The notes: generated by a model not told the origin, from the letters alone. A DNA stretch of 64,000 nt from Lentzea sp. NEAU-D7 (GCF_026242055.1 NZ_JAPJDL010000003.1:62001-126000), one strand, 5' to 3'. Shown: positions 15,994 to 25,702, counted from the stretch's first letter. Numbers and translations: made by a program.

Positions 15994-16808
15994 GACTTCT
16001 CGGTGATCTGGGGTGGCTGCGGGATCTCGTAACCCGACGGACCGACGTTGCGTTCGAGGGCCCGCTTCCACTCACCGCTCGAAATCATCTTCTCGATCGC
16101 CTTGTTCACGGCGTCGCGCGACTCGGCGTCGCCCTTCGGCACACCGACGCCGTAGCGCTCCTTGGAGAACGTCTTGCCGACGAGCTTGAGCAGCTCGGGG
16201 TTCTCCGCGGCGAACCCGGCGAGGATGACCTCGTCGGTCGTGACGGCGTCGACGTTGCCCGCCATGAGAGCGATCACGCAGTCGGAGTACTGGCCGTACT
16301 CGACGATCTGCACCTGCTGGGAGAAGTCCGTCTTCACCTTCTGCGCGGAGGTGGATCCCTTGACCGAGCACAGCTTGCGGCCGTTCATGGTCTCCGGGCC
16401 CTGGATCGAGTTCTCGGTGTAGCGCACCAGCATGCCCTGGCCCGTCTCGAAGTACGGGCCGGCGAAGGCGACCTTCTCCTTGCGGGCGTCGGTGATCGAG
16501 TACGAGGCGATGATCAGGTCGGCCTCGCCGGTCTCGAGCATCGACTCGCGGGCGGCGCCGCGGGCCTCCTTGAAGGTGATGCCACCTTCCTCCACCCCGA
16601 GCTCGTTCGCCACGTACTTGGCGACGTCCACGTCGAAGCCGACGTACCGGCCGTCGAGCCGCCGCTGGCTCATGCCGGGCTGGTCGTAGCGGATGCCGAT
16701 CGTCAGCTTCCCGGAGTCGGCACGTCCGATGACTGTGCTGGTGTCACCGCTCCCACAGGCGGTGGCGAACACCGCAATGGCAGTCAGTAGCGCGGCACGA
16801 CGGATCAC
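15990..16808 (-). CDS. glutamate/polar amino-acid ABC transporter substrate-binding lipoprotein
   Basis: 272 aa with a lipobox (AVFATACGSG). The body is an SBP family 3 fold: KLTIGIRYDQPGMS, GFDVDVAKYVANELG, ADLIIASYSITDARKEKVAFA and GPYF, the pattern of GluB-type proteins. It would capture glutamate or a related amino acid outside the membrane. No permease or ATPase gene is next to it, so it is an orphan or works with a distant transporter. Stops overlap by four bases with the transpeptidase gene. Confidence 0.9.
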   Translation of the reverse strand: MIRRAALLTAIAVFATACGSGDTSTVIGRADSGKLTIGIRYDQPGMSQRRLDGRYVGFDVDVAKYVANELGVEEGGITFKEARGAARESMLETGEADLIIASYSITDARKEKVAFAGPYFETGQGMLVRYTENSIQGPETMNGRKLCSVKGSTSAQKVKTDFSQQVQIVEYGQYSDCVIALMAGNVDAVTTDEVILAGFAAENPELLKLVGKTFSKERYGVGVPKGDAESRDAVNKAIEKMISSGEWKRALERNVGPSGYEIPQPPQITEKS

Positions 16809-16887
16809 GACAGGCCTTCCGGGGGTGTTGTGGATTCGTGCGCAATGCTACGGACCTGCGGCGATGATCGACTGTGATGTATGACAA

Positions 16888-17700
16888 CTACGGAAGCCTC
16901 GCTCTGCTCGGTGTCACATGCTTTCCGTGACGCTCGATCGCGCGCCTGAGATGGCCGGGAGGAGCGAGCCTTCTGATCTTGCCAGGCACCAAAAGCGCAG
17001 CTCGGCGCATCATTCGCAGCCACAGGTCGGCATGCGCGTACGGCTCGCGGCCGTGTAGTTCGAGAGCCCAGTCGGGTAGTACCGAATAGGCCAGGTGGCC
17101 CACCAGAACCCGGTACACGGGCAGTCCGTGGCGGACCCAGCCTCGCACCGGCGGACCGTGCAAGAAGTCGTAGATCACATCGGAATCGGTCGTTCGGCGC
17201 AGAACGGGACGCATCCGATCGAAGTACTCGGTCATTTCACGCCTGGATCCCGGTACTTCATCCGGGTGCAATCCGACCAAAGCCGCTGCGGATCGCTGCT
17301 CGGCGTAGTAGAGGTCCTTCTGCCTGTCGGACAGTCCGTACCCCGCGCGGTCGAGCACTGTTTCGAAACACGAAACCTCCGAGCAATGTACCCAGAGCAA
17401 CAGCTCGGGCTCGTCCACGCGGAACGTCCGGCCGTCGACGACGCCGCGCAGACTCCGGTGCGTGGCCCGCACCCTCGCCGCGGCGACGGCGATCTCCTCG
17501 TCGGTGCCGTAGACGCCGAGGCCGACGAAGTCCGCCGTGCGCTTGAGCCTGCCGAGCGGATCGGCCTGGAAGTTCGAGTTCTGCACGACACCCGCGACCG
17601 CCTCGGGGTGCAGTGCCTGCAGGTAGAGGCTCGCGATCCCGGCGATCCACATCGTCGGGTCCGCGTGCATCTGCCAGCTGACGGAGTTCGGATCGGGCAT
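16888..17700 (-). CDS. oxygenase MpaB / rubber-oxygenase-like (DUF2236)
   Basis: 270 aa from MPDPNSVSWQ; a longer frame to 17736 would overlap the divergent PPOX start. The family pattern is present: SVSWQMHADPTMWIAGIASLYLQ-type start (residues about 5-27), LHPEAVAGVV, a His/Cys-rich WVHCSEVS and the FDRMRPVL region. Members of this family are heme-binding oxygenases such as Lcp and MpaB, but most actinobacterial paralogues are uncharacterised. Conserved His residues that could bind heme are seen near 110 and 215. Substrate unknown. Confidence 0.85.
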   Translation of the reverse strand: MPDPNSVSWQMHADPTMWIAGIASLYLQALHPEAVAGVVQNSNFQADPLGRLKRTADFVGLGVYGTDEEIAVAAARVRATHRSLRGVVDGRTFRVDEPELLLWVHCSEVSCFETVLDRAGYGLSDRQKDLYYAEQRSAAALVGLHPDEVPGSRREMTEYFDRMRPVLRRTTDSDVIYDFLHGPPVRGWVRHGLPVYRVLVGHLAYSVLPDWALELHGREPYAHADLWLRMMRRAALLVPGKIRRLAPPGHLRRAIERHGKHVTPSRARLP

Positions 17701-17734
17701 GCGGACATCGTCCCGCCTCGCCAGGATGAGGACC

Positions 17735-18145
17735 ATGGACCTGGACCAGGCACGGGAAGTTCTCCGCAGTCAGCACCGCGCGGTGTTCTGCGCACTGAAG
17801 TCCGACGGGACGCCGGCCATGTCGCCGGTGCTCGTCGCGCTCGACGACAACGGCGACGTGCTCGTCTCCACGCGAGCCACCGCGTACAAGACGAAGCAGG
17901 TGGAGCGCGATCCGCACGTCTCGCTGTGCGTGCTGCCGGACAGCTTCTTCGGCCGCTGGATCCAGCTCAACGGGACCGCGACGGTCGTGCCGCTGCCCGA
18001 AGCCATGGACCTGCTGGTCCAGTACTACCGGACGATCTCCGGCGAGCACGCCGACTGGAACGACTACCGCGCGGCGATGAAGCGCGAGCAACGCGTGATC
18101 CTGCGGATTTCGCTGACCTCCGCCGGGCCGGACAAGACGGGCTGA
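17735..18145 (+). CDS. PPOX-class F420-dependent oxidoreductase
   Basis: 136 aa from MDLDQAREVL (ATG at 17735, ribosome site AGGATGAGG). It is a split-barrel flavin-like fold: HRAVFCALKSDGTPAMSPVLV, VLVSTRATAYKTKQVERDP and VSLCVLPDSFFGRWIQLNG. This pattern is typical of F420- or FMN-binding PPOX proteins. The reaction is unknown. It is divergent from the MpaB-like gene with only about 34 bases between them, so the promoters must overlap the coding starts. Confidence 0.88.
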   Translation: MDLDQAREVLRSQHRAVFCALKSDGTPAMSPVLVALDDNGDVLVSTRATAYKTKQVERDPHVSLCVLPDSFFGRWIQLNGTATVVPLPEAMDLLVQYYRTISGEHADWNDYRAAMKREQRVILRISLTSAGPDKTG

Positions 18146-18225
18146 GCCTGTAACACCGTTAGCGGGCGCAACGATTCCACGGGGACGGCGGCTACCGGGC
18201 AGGCGGAACCTGGGGAGCGGAAGCG

Positions 18226-18729
18226 ATGACTGGTGTCAGACGCCGCGGCTACTTCACAGCCGCGGTCGCGGTGATGGGCGCTGCCCTGATCGCGGCTCTG
18301 TTCTCGGCACCCCCGGACAAGCCCGTCGACATCCGGCTGGTCGCACCGCCGCCCCTGCCGCCCGAGGTCATCACCGCGACCGCCACGACCACCGTCTCCG
18401 CCGTCGGGGCCGAGCGGCCGCACCCTCCGCCTCCGCCACCGCCCCCGCCGCCTCCACCCGGTGCCGCCGACCGGCCGCCGCCTCCGCGCCCCGGACACCG
18501 GCCGCCGCCTCCGCCGCCGCGACCGGGCAAGCCCCGGCCCGACCTGCTCGACCTGCTGCGCTGCGACTCGAAGCTCCTCGGCGACGACTTCAAGCACTGC
18601 CTGAAGTGGCCGCTCAACGCCAAGGAGTTCTGCGAACTGCTGGAGGAGCACCAGCTCGAACCGATCGACCTGCGCGGGCCGGACGGCGGCCGGTTCGACC
18701 GGTTCGAGCTGAGCTGTGACGACAACTAG
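18226..18729 (+). CDS. membrane-anchored or secreted Pro-rich protein
   Basis: 167 aa. An N-terminal hydrophobic segment (YFTAAVAVMGAALIAALF, residues about 9-26) acts as a signal or anchor. A poly-Pro region follows (two runs of six to twelve prolines, residues about 65-105). The C-terminal 60 residues contain three Cys (LRCDSKLL, KHCLKW, EFCELL) and one near the end, which could form disulfides outside the cell. No known domain. It shares a CTAG stop overlap with the giant ATPase gene. Confidence 0.65.
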   Translation: MTGVRRRGYFTAAVAVMGAALIAALFSAPPDKPVDIRLVAPPPLPPEVITATATTTVSAVGAERPHPPPPPPPPPPPPGAADRPPPPRPGHRPPPPPPRPGKPRPDLLDLLRCDSKLLGDDFKHCLKWPLNAKEFCELLEEHQLEPIDLRGPDGGRFDRFELSCDDN

Positions 18730-21700
18730 GCCTTGAGCTCCCTGAGCTTCGCCAGGTTCGCTTCCGCCAGCGCGCCGAGCAGCTGCGCCTCGCCGAGGTA
18801 GTGGTCGTCGATCAACGCCTCGACCTCGTCGTCGTTCATCGCGGGCACGATCCGCGCGGCCATCCTGTTCATGTTGCGATAGCTGCCCTGCAACAGGAAC
18901 GGCCGCTCGGACTCCTCCGCCGCCGACGCGATGTACGCCTGGTTGACCTTGAGCACGACCTGCTGGATCCGCCGCAGCTTCCGCACGACGGACAGCATGC
19001 GTTCGAGCTCGACGGTCTCGTACTCGTGCCGGACGCTCTCGCCGTTCGCCAGGCGCACCAGCGGTTCCACGTCGACGCCGCCCAGAACCGGGTTCGAGCC
19101 GGAGGCGTTCTCCAGGTAGCTCAACGCGAACAGGGCGTCGCGACCCGACAGCACGTCGCCCAGGTTCCACACGTCCGCGCGGTTCGCGAGCATGTCGGGC
19201 ACCCGGAACGCCCGGCCGGTCTCGGTGTACGGGTTGCCGGCCATGGACACGGCGAAGCGCTTGCCCCGCAGGTCGAACGTGCGCGGCTCGCCGTCCCAGA
19301 CGCCCTCGATCCTGCGTTGGGCGTCGCACAGCGAGATGAACTTCTGCAGCAGCTCCGGTGACGTGTGCTGGATGTCGTCGAGGTGCAGCAGGACGTTGCT
19401 GCCCAGGGCGAACGCGAAGTTGATCCGCTCGACCTCCTGGCGCGCGGTGGCGTTCGGTGCCTCCTCCGGGTCGAGCGAGGTGACGCCGGTGCCCAGCGCC
19501 GGGCCGTTGACCTTGACGAACACCATGCCCAGGCGGTTCGCGACGTACTCCATCAGCGTCGTCTTGCCGTAGCCGGGCGGGGAGATCAGCATCAGCAGGC
19601 CGGTGCCGTCGTTCAGCTGCTTGCTGAGGTTGTCGCCGATCAGCGGCAGGTAGACCTCGTTCAGCAACCTGTTGCGCACGAACGTGTTCAGCACGGCCGG
19701 CCGGTAGTCGTCGAGCCTGAGCCTGCGGCGTTCCGCGGCCAGCAGCTCGTCGCGCCGGCGCTGGTACGCGCGGAAAGCCGGCACCTGCTCGGTCGTGAAA
19801 GCCCTGAGCCTGGTCAGGGTCTCGTCGAGGCGCAGGTCCATCGACTGGTCACGCACGCGGGGGTGCGTGCCGAGCAGGCCCGTGACGGTCTCGGTCAGCG
19901 CCGCGCTGGAGTCGTAGCGCGGCAGGTCGGTGAGCAGGATCGCCACGACCTCGGGGAACTCCGGGCAGTCCTCGTCCTTCAGGAACGCGCTGAGCCACGC
20001 CTCGATCAGGTCGCGGTCGTGGAGCTCCTCGGTGACCACGGCGCGGAACCTGTCGATCACCGCGCGGGCGGCCTTGCTGGTGACGAACCCCCGAGGCTCG
20101 CAGGCGAGTTCCTCGAACAGGTACTCGGCGGTGAGCTCTTCGAGCCCGAACTGCCCGCACAGCTCGGGAATCCCGTGCGTGCCACCGAAGATCGTGCGAG
20201 CGCGGGCCAGCGACTCGGCCTTGCGCGCCCACACCTGGCGTTGCTCCTCGGGCTGCTCGGCCCAGAAGATCTGCGCCGCCGCACGGGTCGGCGGCGGGTA
20301 CCTGAGCAGTCCTGCACCGGCGTGGAGCCGTTGCAGGACAGCGAGGATCCTCTCGGCGTCGTGGTCGTGAACGCCCTTCTCGTAACCCTCGTCGTAGCGT
20401 TCCGCGGCGGCGTTCGTGACGTCGGTGCGGCCCGCGGTGAGGAGGCTCCCCGCGAGGTACTCGGAGCGGTAGACGTGCTGCGTCTCCGAGACGAGCAGCT
20501 GGTCCCAGAACGGCCTGGTGGCCCCGAACGCGGGATCGGTGACCTCGCTGCGGTAGTCGGTGCCGGTGACCGCGTAGAACAGCCTGCCGTCGCGCGGGAC
20601 GAGGGTGAGGTTCATCGGCTCGGTCGTCACCGGGAAGCGGTGGCGACCGAGCACGATCGACGCGCCGTCGTACAGATCGGCCCGGTCGCGCAGTGCCCGG
20701 CCTCCCTCTTGCCGGGCATCGCGCAGACTCGCGTCGAGCTCGTCGGCCCTGACGTCGCCGAGCTCTCTGAGCTGCTCGGCCACCGCGCGGACCTTGGCGA
20801 CCATCGGATCGCCGGCGAAGTACGTGTTGATCTCGTCGGTCGAGGTCAGCTTCCCGACGCGGCGGCGGATCGTGCCGAGCACCCGTTCCGCGGACTGCAC
20901 GAGCCTGTCGGCCCTGCGGGCGCGTTCGTCGAGCAGCGTCTGCTTGCGGGCCGAGAAGGCCTCGTAGACGTCCGTGCGCTTGGCGCCGACCTGGGCGAGG
21001 AAGTCGTCGAACTCGCCGAACCGCGACTCCAGGTTCTCCAGCTGCAGCAACAGCCTGCCGAGCTGGTCGTCGCACCGCTGCGGGGTGTCCGCGACCGACA
21101 GCGCGCCGGTGATGGCCTGGCCGAGCAGCGCGAACTCGGCGGCGAACTCGGCGCGGCCCTCGACGTTCGCGAGCTGGGCCCGGCGACCGTCCACAGTGGC
21201 GCGTGCGCGGTTGACCGCGGCCAGCACCTCGCCGATGCTCGCCAGGATCTGCGTGCGCGTCGTGGTGTCGGCGGCGTCGAGGGTGCTGACGACCTCGGTC
21301 AGCACCTCCAGCCCGGCCTGCTGCTGCGCGAGCCGTTCGCGCAACGGCTTCGCCTCGGCGGCGGTCCTCAGCTCGGCGGCCGCGATCTGGTCGATGTCCT
21401 CGTGGTACTGGGCGAACGCGGCCTCACCGCTGAGGAACGCGACGGCCCTGCGCGCGGACGCACCGAGCTCCTCGACCAGTTCCGCCTCGCGCCTGTCGAT
21501 CTCCTCGACGTCGACGTAGTTCAGGTCCTTGAGCGTGATCAACCGGCCCTGGGCGGACCGCAGGTCGGCCAGCAGACGCACCCACTCGTCGGCGCTGCGC
21601 GGCGCGGCCGACCTGGCGAGCCTGATCAGGCTCGCCAGCTTCTCCGCGGCCTGGTGGAGCTGCCCGGCGGCGTGCTCGGTGAGCGTGCGGACGGCCTCGA

Positions 21701-23159
21701 ACTCGTCCAGCACCTGCTCGGCCGTGGCGCGCACGGCCTGGACGTCCTGCTTGAGTCCCAGCTCGCCGAGCCAGTGGACACCGTCGATCACCCTGGTGCA
21801 CAGGGCGATCAGGCCCTCGAACACCGGCACGCTCGGGGTCATCTCGGCGCTCATCCTGGTGATGGACAGGCAGTCCGAGATGCCGCGGACGAGTTCGGCG
21901 TTGCCGATGCGGGCGAGCGGGCCCGCCTGGTCGGGCAGCACCTCGTCGAGGACGAACGGCGTGCGCCACACCTGCATCGGGTGCACGCGCACGGCTTCCG
22001 AGCCGGTCTCGCGGAAGACCACCAGCGTGCCGTCGGCGAAGAGCGAGTAGCCGTGGCAGGTGATGGGGGTCGCGACCTCCTTGCGGATCACGTTGTAGGG
22101 CAGCAGGAGGCTGCGGCCCTCACGGCGGGCGTGGAAGACGAACAGCACGTCCTCGCCGTTCGCGGACCGCACGACCCGCTCGAACTCCAGCTCGTCGGTG
22201 TCGACGTCGAAGGTCTTGTCCGCGCCCGTGACCAGGTAGTAGCCGCCGGGGAAGATGATCCCCTGGTCCTCCGGCAGGCGCTGGCAGGCCTGGCCGATGC
22301 CGTCGAGCCGCGTGACCACCTTGGTGCGGGTGTTGAAGACGAGGTGCCGCCACACCGTCTCCTTGTACGGCAGGACGCGCAGCAGGATCAGCGGGCCGAC
22401 GCGGGCGTAGTGCACGTCGGCATCCGCGAGGCTCTGCAGGGGCTCGTCGACGGGCTCCTCGTACACGCCCTGGCCGGACTCGGTGTTGTTCTCGATCTTG
22501 ACGGTCAGCGTGCCGCCGACGGTCTCGACGAAGACCTCGTCGTCGATCGCGATGTGCGGGTGCCGGCCCAGCACGTGCTGCTCGCGGGTCGTCTCCACCC
22601 ACGTGAAGTCGTGCGAGGGCGGGAAGACGTGGTCGCGGTCGCCGCGGTTGTCGACGTAGGTGACCGTGCCGTCGACCTCGATGTCCCAGCGCAGCACGCG
22701 GATGTCCTCGATCCGCGCGCCGGTCTGGAACACCGCGAGCAGCCGCGACTCGACCGTGCGCAGCTGGAGCAGCCGCGTTTCGCGGTAGTACCGGTACAGC
22801 TCGGCGAAGTCGTTGCGGAACCTCGGGTCCTGCAGGAACTCCGCCTCGACCGTGCCGAAGTCCCTGCCGTGCACCGCGAAGACGTCGCTGACCTTGGTCT
22901 CGGGCTTGAGACCCATGAACACGTTGTAGCCGAACAGCATCACGTCGCCGAGCGCGACGATGTCGCGCGGCACGCAGTTGTTCTCGGTGCGGACGCGTTC
23001 GGTGGCGAGGAGTTCGAGGGCGGTGCTGCCGAACGTCTCGACGCGCTGGGCGTTCAGCGCCTCGGTGTTGCGGGCGAGCTCGCCGGCCTGGTCGGCCAGC
23101 CTCGCCCGCAACACCTCGTAAGTGCCGGCGTCCAGCCCGGAGGCAGTGGACACCGTCAT
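18726..23159 (-). CDS. 1477-aa AAA+ ATPase (DUF3686 / 'DNA repair ATPase' type), flotillin-linked
   Basis: The start overlaps the flotillin stop (ATGA). The first 430 residues include beta-rich segments; about 450-850 is helical and probably coiled coil. From about 1150 there is an AAA+ module with Walker A PPGYGKTT (Lys1199), Walker B LLHLDDIQH and a sensor-like SMAGNPYTETG. The family is annotated as DNA repair ATPase or DUF3686 with little direct evidence. Its constant companions, an NfeD-like protein and a flotillin, point instead to a membrane-microdomain machine (inference). Length is normal for the family. No signal peptide; cytoplasmic, likely recruited to the flotillin scaffold. Confidence 0.85.
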   Translation of the reverse strand: MTVSTASGLDAGTYEVLRARLADQAGELARNTEALNAQRVETFGSTALELLATERVRTENNCVPRDIVALGDVMLFGYNVFMGLKPETKVSDVFAVHGRDFGTVEAEFLQDPRFRNDFAELYRYYRETRLLQLRTVESRLLAVFQTGARIEDIRVLRWDIEVDGTVTYVDNRGDRDHVFPPSHDFTWVETTREQHVLGRHPHIAIDDEVFVETVGGTLTVKIENNTESGQGVYEEPVDEPLQSLADADVHYARVGPLILLRVLPYKETVWRHLVFNTRTKVVTRLDGIGQACQRLPEDQGIIFPGGYYLVTGADKTFDVDTDELEFERVVRSANGEDVLFVFHARREGRSLLLPYNVIRKEVATPITCHGYSLFADGTLVVFRETGSEAVRVHPMQVWRTPFVLDEVLPDQAGPLARIGNAELVRGISDCLSITRMSAEMTPSVPVFEGLIALCTRVIDGVHWLGELGLKQDVQAVRATAEQVLDEFEAVRTLTEHAAGQLHQAAEKLASLIRLARSAAPRSADEWVRLLADLRSAQGRLITLKDLNYVDVEEIDRREAELVEELGASARRAVAFLSGEAAFAQYHEDIDQIAAAELRTAAEAKPLRERLAQQQAGLEVLTEVVSTLDAADTTTRTQILASIGEVLAAVNRARATVDGRRAQLANVEGRAEFAAEFALLGQAITGALSVADTPQRCDDQLGRLLLQLENLESRFGEFDDFLAQVGAKRTDVYEAFSARKQTLLDERARRADRLVQSAERVLGTIRRRVGKLTSTDEINTYFAGDPMVAKVRAVAEQLRELGDVRADELDASLRDARQEGGRALRDRADLYDGASIVLGRHRFPVTTEPMNLTLVPRDGRLFYAVTGTDYRSEVTDPAFGATRPFWDQLLVSETQHVYRSEYLAGSLLTAGRTDVTNAAAERYDEGYEKGVHDHDAERILAVLQRLHAGAGLLRYPPPTRAAAQIFWAEQPEEQRQVWARKAESLARARTIFGGTHGIPELCGQFGLEELTAEYLFEELACEPRGFVTSKAARAVIDRFRAVVTEELHDRDLIEAWLSAFLKDEDCPEFPEVVAILLTDLPRYDSSAALTETVTGLLGTHPRVRDQSMDLRLDETLTRLRAFTTEQVPAFRAYQRRRDELLAAERRRLRLDDYRPAVLNTFVRNRLLNEVYLPLIGDNLSKQLNDGTGLLMLISPPGYGKTTLMEYVANRLGMVFVKVNGPALGTGVTSLDPEEAPNATARQEVERINFAFALGSNVLLHLDDIQHTSPELLQKFISLCDAQRRIEGVWDGEPRTFDLRGKRFAVSMAGNPYTETGRAFRVPDMLANRADVWNLGDVLSGRDALFALSYLENASGSNPVLGGVDVEPLVRLANGESVRHEYETVELERMLSVVRKLRRIQQVVLKVNQAYIASAAEESERPFLLQGSYRNMNRMAARIVPAMNDDEVEALIDDHYLGEAQLLGALAEANLAKLRELKA

Positions 23160-25081
23160 GCGTTCTGCCCGTTGTTCTTGGCCATCTGGGTCAGCGCGAT
23201 GGCGGCGGCGATGTTCTGCGCGTCACCCGTGGTGAACGAGCTGAGGATCTTGGTCAGGTCCTCGGGGAAGTTCGCCGACCCGTCCATCCACTTCGAGCCC
23301 AGCGCCTGCACCACGTCGGAGCCGCCGACGAAGCCGTCGACCTGCTTGCCCGCGGTGATGGAGCTGGCGATCCTGTCGAAGAACATCGTGTCGCCACCGA
23401 TGATGTCGATGTCGGCCTTCTCCAGGCCGGCCGCGAGCACCATGGCCTGGGCCTCGGCGATCTCGCGCTGCACGTCGATGCCCCTGAGGCGGATCTCCTT
23501 CTCGGCTTCGAGCCGCAGGCGGTACTCCTCGTGCTCGCGGGTCGCGGTGTCGAGCGCGGCCATCGCCTCCGCCTTGTGCGACAGGCCTTCCGCCTCGCCC
23601 TTCAGGCGTTCCTTGATGCCCTCGGCGTCGGCCAGGGCCTTCTCGCGGTCGACCACGGCCTCGGCGCGGCCCAGTGCCTCGGACGCGGCGGCGTCGCGTT
23701 CCTTGACCAGCGCGTCCGCCAGGCCCTTGGCCGCGGCCTCGGCCTGCGTGCCCTCCGCGAGACGGATCTTGGAGCGGGTGTCCAGCTCGGCGGCCTTGTT
23801 GCGCGCCTCGGCGAGCACGACCTCTTCCCTGGCCTTGTGCTGCGCGGACTGCTCCGCGGCCTCGGCGGCCTTGATGTCCTTGACCAGCGACTCCTGCGCC
23901 TCGGCCTCGGCCCTGATGATGAGCTGCTGGCGGTCGCGCTCGGCTTCCTCGACCGCGCGGAGGCGCTTGATGTTCTCCTCCTGCTCCGCCACCGTCTTCT
24001 CGACGGCGACGCGCTCGCGCACCAGGTCGGCGATCGCGCGGCGCTCGTGCTCGAGCTCCTTGTCCTTCTCGATCATGCGCAGCGAGGTCTCGCGTTCGCG
24101 GGCGATGACCTCCAGCATGCGGTCCTTCTCGATGCGCTCGGTCTCGACGGCGATCACGCGCTCGCGGTTCTTCTCGGCGACGGCGATCTCGCGGGCCTTG
24201 TTCTCGGTCTGGATGCCGAGCTGCTCCTCGGTGCGGATGAAGGCGGTGTTGGCCTTGAGGCGTTCCTCGGCCTGCACCTTCTGCGTCTCCGCCTCCTGCT
24301 GCGCGCGGGCGGTCTCGATCTCGCGCTTCTGCTTGATCTCCGCGTCGGCCTGGCGCCGTTCGAGCTCGAGGATCGCCTCACGCGCGCTGACGTTCTGGCG
24401 CGTGATCTCCTTCTCCTCGTTGCGGGTGAACTCGTTGGTCTTGACGTGCTCGATCGCGGTCAGCTCGGTGATCTTGCGGATGCCCTGCGCGTCCAGGATG
24501 TTCGCCGGGTCGAGCTGCTTGAGCGGCGTCTGCTCCAGGTAGTCGATCGCCGCGTCCTCGAGGCTGTAGCCGTTGAGGTCGGTGCCGATGACCTGCACGA
24601 TCCGGTCGCGGAACTCGTCGCGGTGGGTGTAGAGGTCGACGAAGTCGAGCTGCTTGCCGACTGTCTTGAGCGCCTCGGAGAACTTGGCGTTGAACAGCTC
24701 CTGCAGCGTGGCCTCGTGGCTCGCGCGCTCGGTGCCGATCGCCTGCGCGACCTTGATGACGTCCTCGACGGTCTTGTTGACCCGCACGAAGAACGTGATG
24801 CGGATGTCCGCGCGGATGTTGTCCTTGCAGATCAGGCCCTCGTTGCCGGCCCTGCGGATCTCGATGGTCTTCACCGAGATGTCCATCGTCTCGCATCTGT
24901 GCAGAACGGGTAGCACGACTGTGCCCGTGAAGGTCACGTCGACCTTGCGCATCTTCGAGACGATCAGCGCCTTGCCCTGCTCGCACTTCTTGAACAGCCT
25001 GCTCAGCGTGATCAGCGCCAAGATCAGCACAACCGCGATCACGGCGATCATCACGATCAGCCCGGTGGAGATCGCACCCAT
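23156..25081 (-). CDS. flotillin-like SPFH/band-7 protein
   Basis: 641 aa. One N-terminal TM helix (residues 5-29), an SPFH/band-7 domain (about 30-205, with VLPVLHRCETMDISVKTIEI), a long Glu/Ala/Arg-rich coiled coil (about 210-520) and a flotillin C-terminal region (about 540-641). Flotillins oligomerise into rafts that organise membrane proteins. The gene is one base from the NfeD-like gene and overlaps the AAA+ gene, forming a three-gene operon comparable to E. coli yqiJ-yqiK plus an ATPase. Confidence 0.92.
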   Translation of the reverse strand: MGAISTGLIVMIAVIAVVLILALITLSRLFKKCEQGKALIVSKMRKVDVTFTGTVVLPVLHRCETMDISVKTIEIRRAGNEGLICKDNIRADIRITFFVRVNKTVEDVIKVAQAIGTERASHEATLQELFNAKFSEALKTVGKQLDFVDLYTHRDEFRDRIVQVIGTDLNGYSLEDAAIDYLEQTPLKQLDPANILDAQGIRKITELTAIEHVKTNEFTRNEEKEITRQNVSAREAILELERRQADAEIKQKREIETARAQQEAETQKVQAEERLKANTAFIRTEEQLGIQTENKAREIAVAEKNRERVIAVETERIEKDRMLEVIARERETSLRMIEKDKELEHERRAIADLVRERVAVEKTVAEQEENIKRLRAVEEAERDRQQLIIRAEAEAQESLVKDIKAAEAAEQSAQHKAREEVVLAEARNKAAELDTRSKIRLAEGTQAEAAAKGLADALVKERDAAASEALGRAEAVVDREKALADAEGIKERLKGEAEGLSHKAEAMAALDTATREHEEYRLRLEAEKEIRLRGIDVQREIAEAQAMVLAAGLEKADIDIIGGDTMFFDRIASSITAGKQVDGFVGGSDVVQALGSKWMDGSANFPEDLTKILSSFTTGDAQNIAAAIALTQMAKNNGQNA

Positions 25082-25082
25082 G

Positions 25083-25613
25083 TCAGCCCCCTGTGGTGAT
25101 GTCCACGACCCAGAAGAACTCGCCCTCTGCGTCGTAGTCGAAGATCAGCGCGGTCTGTCCCGCCCTCAGTTCGGTGCTCTGCGCCGCTCGCACCTGCACG
25201 ACCGCCGTGCCGCCGTCGTCGGCGGTCACCTCGGCCTGCCCGTACTGCTCGGTGACCCTGGAGGTCCTGACGATCGCGGTGCGGCCCACGAAGTCGTTGC
25301 GGGACGCCGGCTTCTCCGGTTTCGTCCAGTTCTTGACCGGGATGAGAAGGATCTTCGTGACGAGCGCGCCCACGAGCAGCGAACCGGCGAGGACGGCGTA
25401 CCGGAGCGACCCCTCGGGCGTGAGCACCGTGCCGACCAGCGCGGCGAACCACGTGACCACGACGAACATCGAGACCGAGATCGGCATCACCGGGGCGTCG
25501 AAGTCCAGGCCCACCAACGCCACCGTGAGCCAGTACGCCAGCACCACGAGCAACAGGAAGCTGAACACCACGGTCGGAAACGCCACTGCGGCAGCCAGGA
25601 ACTCCGTCATCAT
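25083..25613 (-). CDS. NfeD/YqiJ-like membrane protein with OB-fold tail
   Basis: 176 aa from the ATG pair at 25613 with ribosome site AAGGGGGG. About three TM helices (residues 5-30, 45-65, 72-95) are followed by a C-terminal soluble domain (FVGRTAIVRTSRVTEQYGQA) fitting the NfeD-type OB fold. Such proteins are partners of SPFH proteins and help localise or stabilise them. First gene of the flotillin operon, and divergent from the LLM oxidoreductase across a short gap holding a palindrome. Confidence 0.8.
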   Translation of the reverse strand: MMTEFLAAAVAFPTVVFSFLLLVVLAYWLTVALVGLDFDAPVMPISVSMFVVVTWFAALVGTVLTPEGSLRYAVLAGSLLVGALVTKILLIPVKNWTKPEKPASRNDFVGRTAIVRTSRVTEQYGQAEVTADDGGTAVVQVRAAQSTELRAGQTALIFDYDAEGEFFWVVDITTGG

Positions 25614-25669
25614 CGCCCCCCTTCTCGTCATTCTGATGCGCGAGGTGCCTGTTCCGTTGCAGTTTCGGG

Positions 25670-25693
25670 AATGATCGATGGAAATCGATCGTT
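25670..25693. promoter_or_regulatory. inverted repeat before the LLM oxidoreductase
   Basis: GATCGAT (25673-25679) and ATCGATC (25684-25690) flank GGAA. Outside them, AA (25670-25671) also pairs with TT (25692-25693), leaving one mismatch, so the arms reach ten bases. It ends nine bases before the LLM start, within the gap divergent from the flotillin operon. Candidate operator. Confidence 0.5.
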
Positions 25694-25702
25694 GGCCCGG
25701 TC

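Noticed and set aside
19365..24542. A 1725-codon open frame on the plus strand
   Set aside because: It is antisense to the flotillin and AAA+ genes, whose proteins have clear domains; the opposite frame is open only because of high GC and codon bias and encodes low-complexity sequence.
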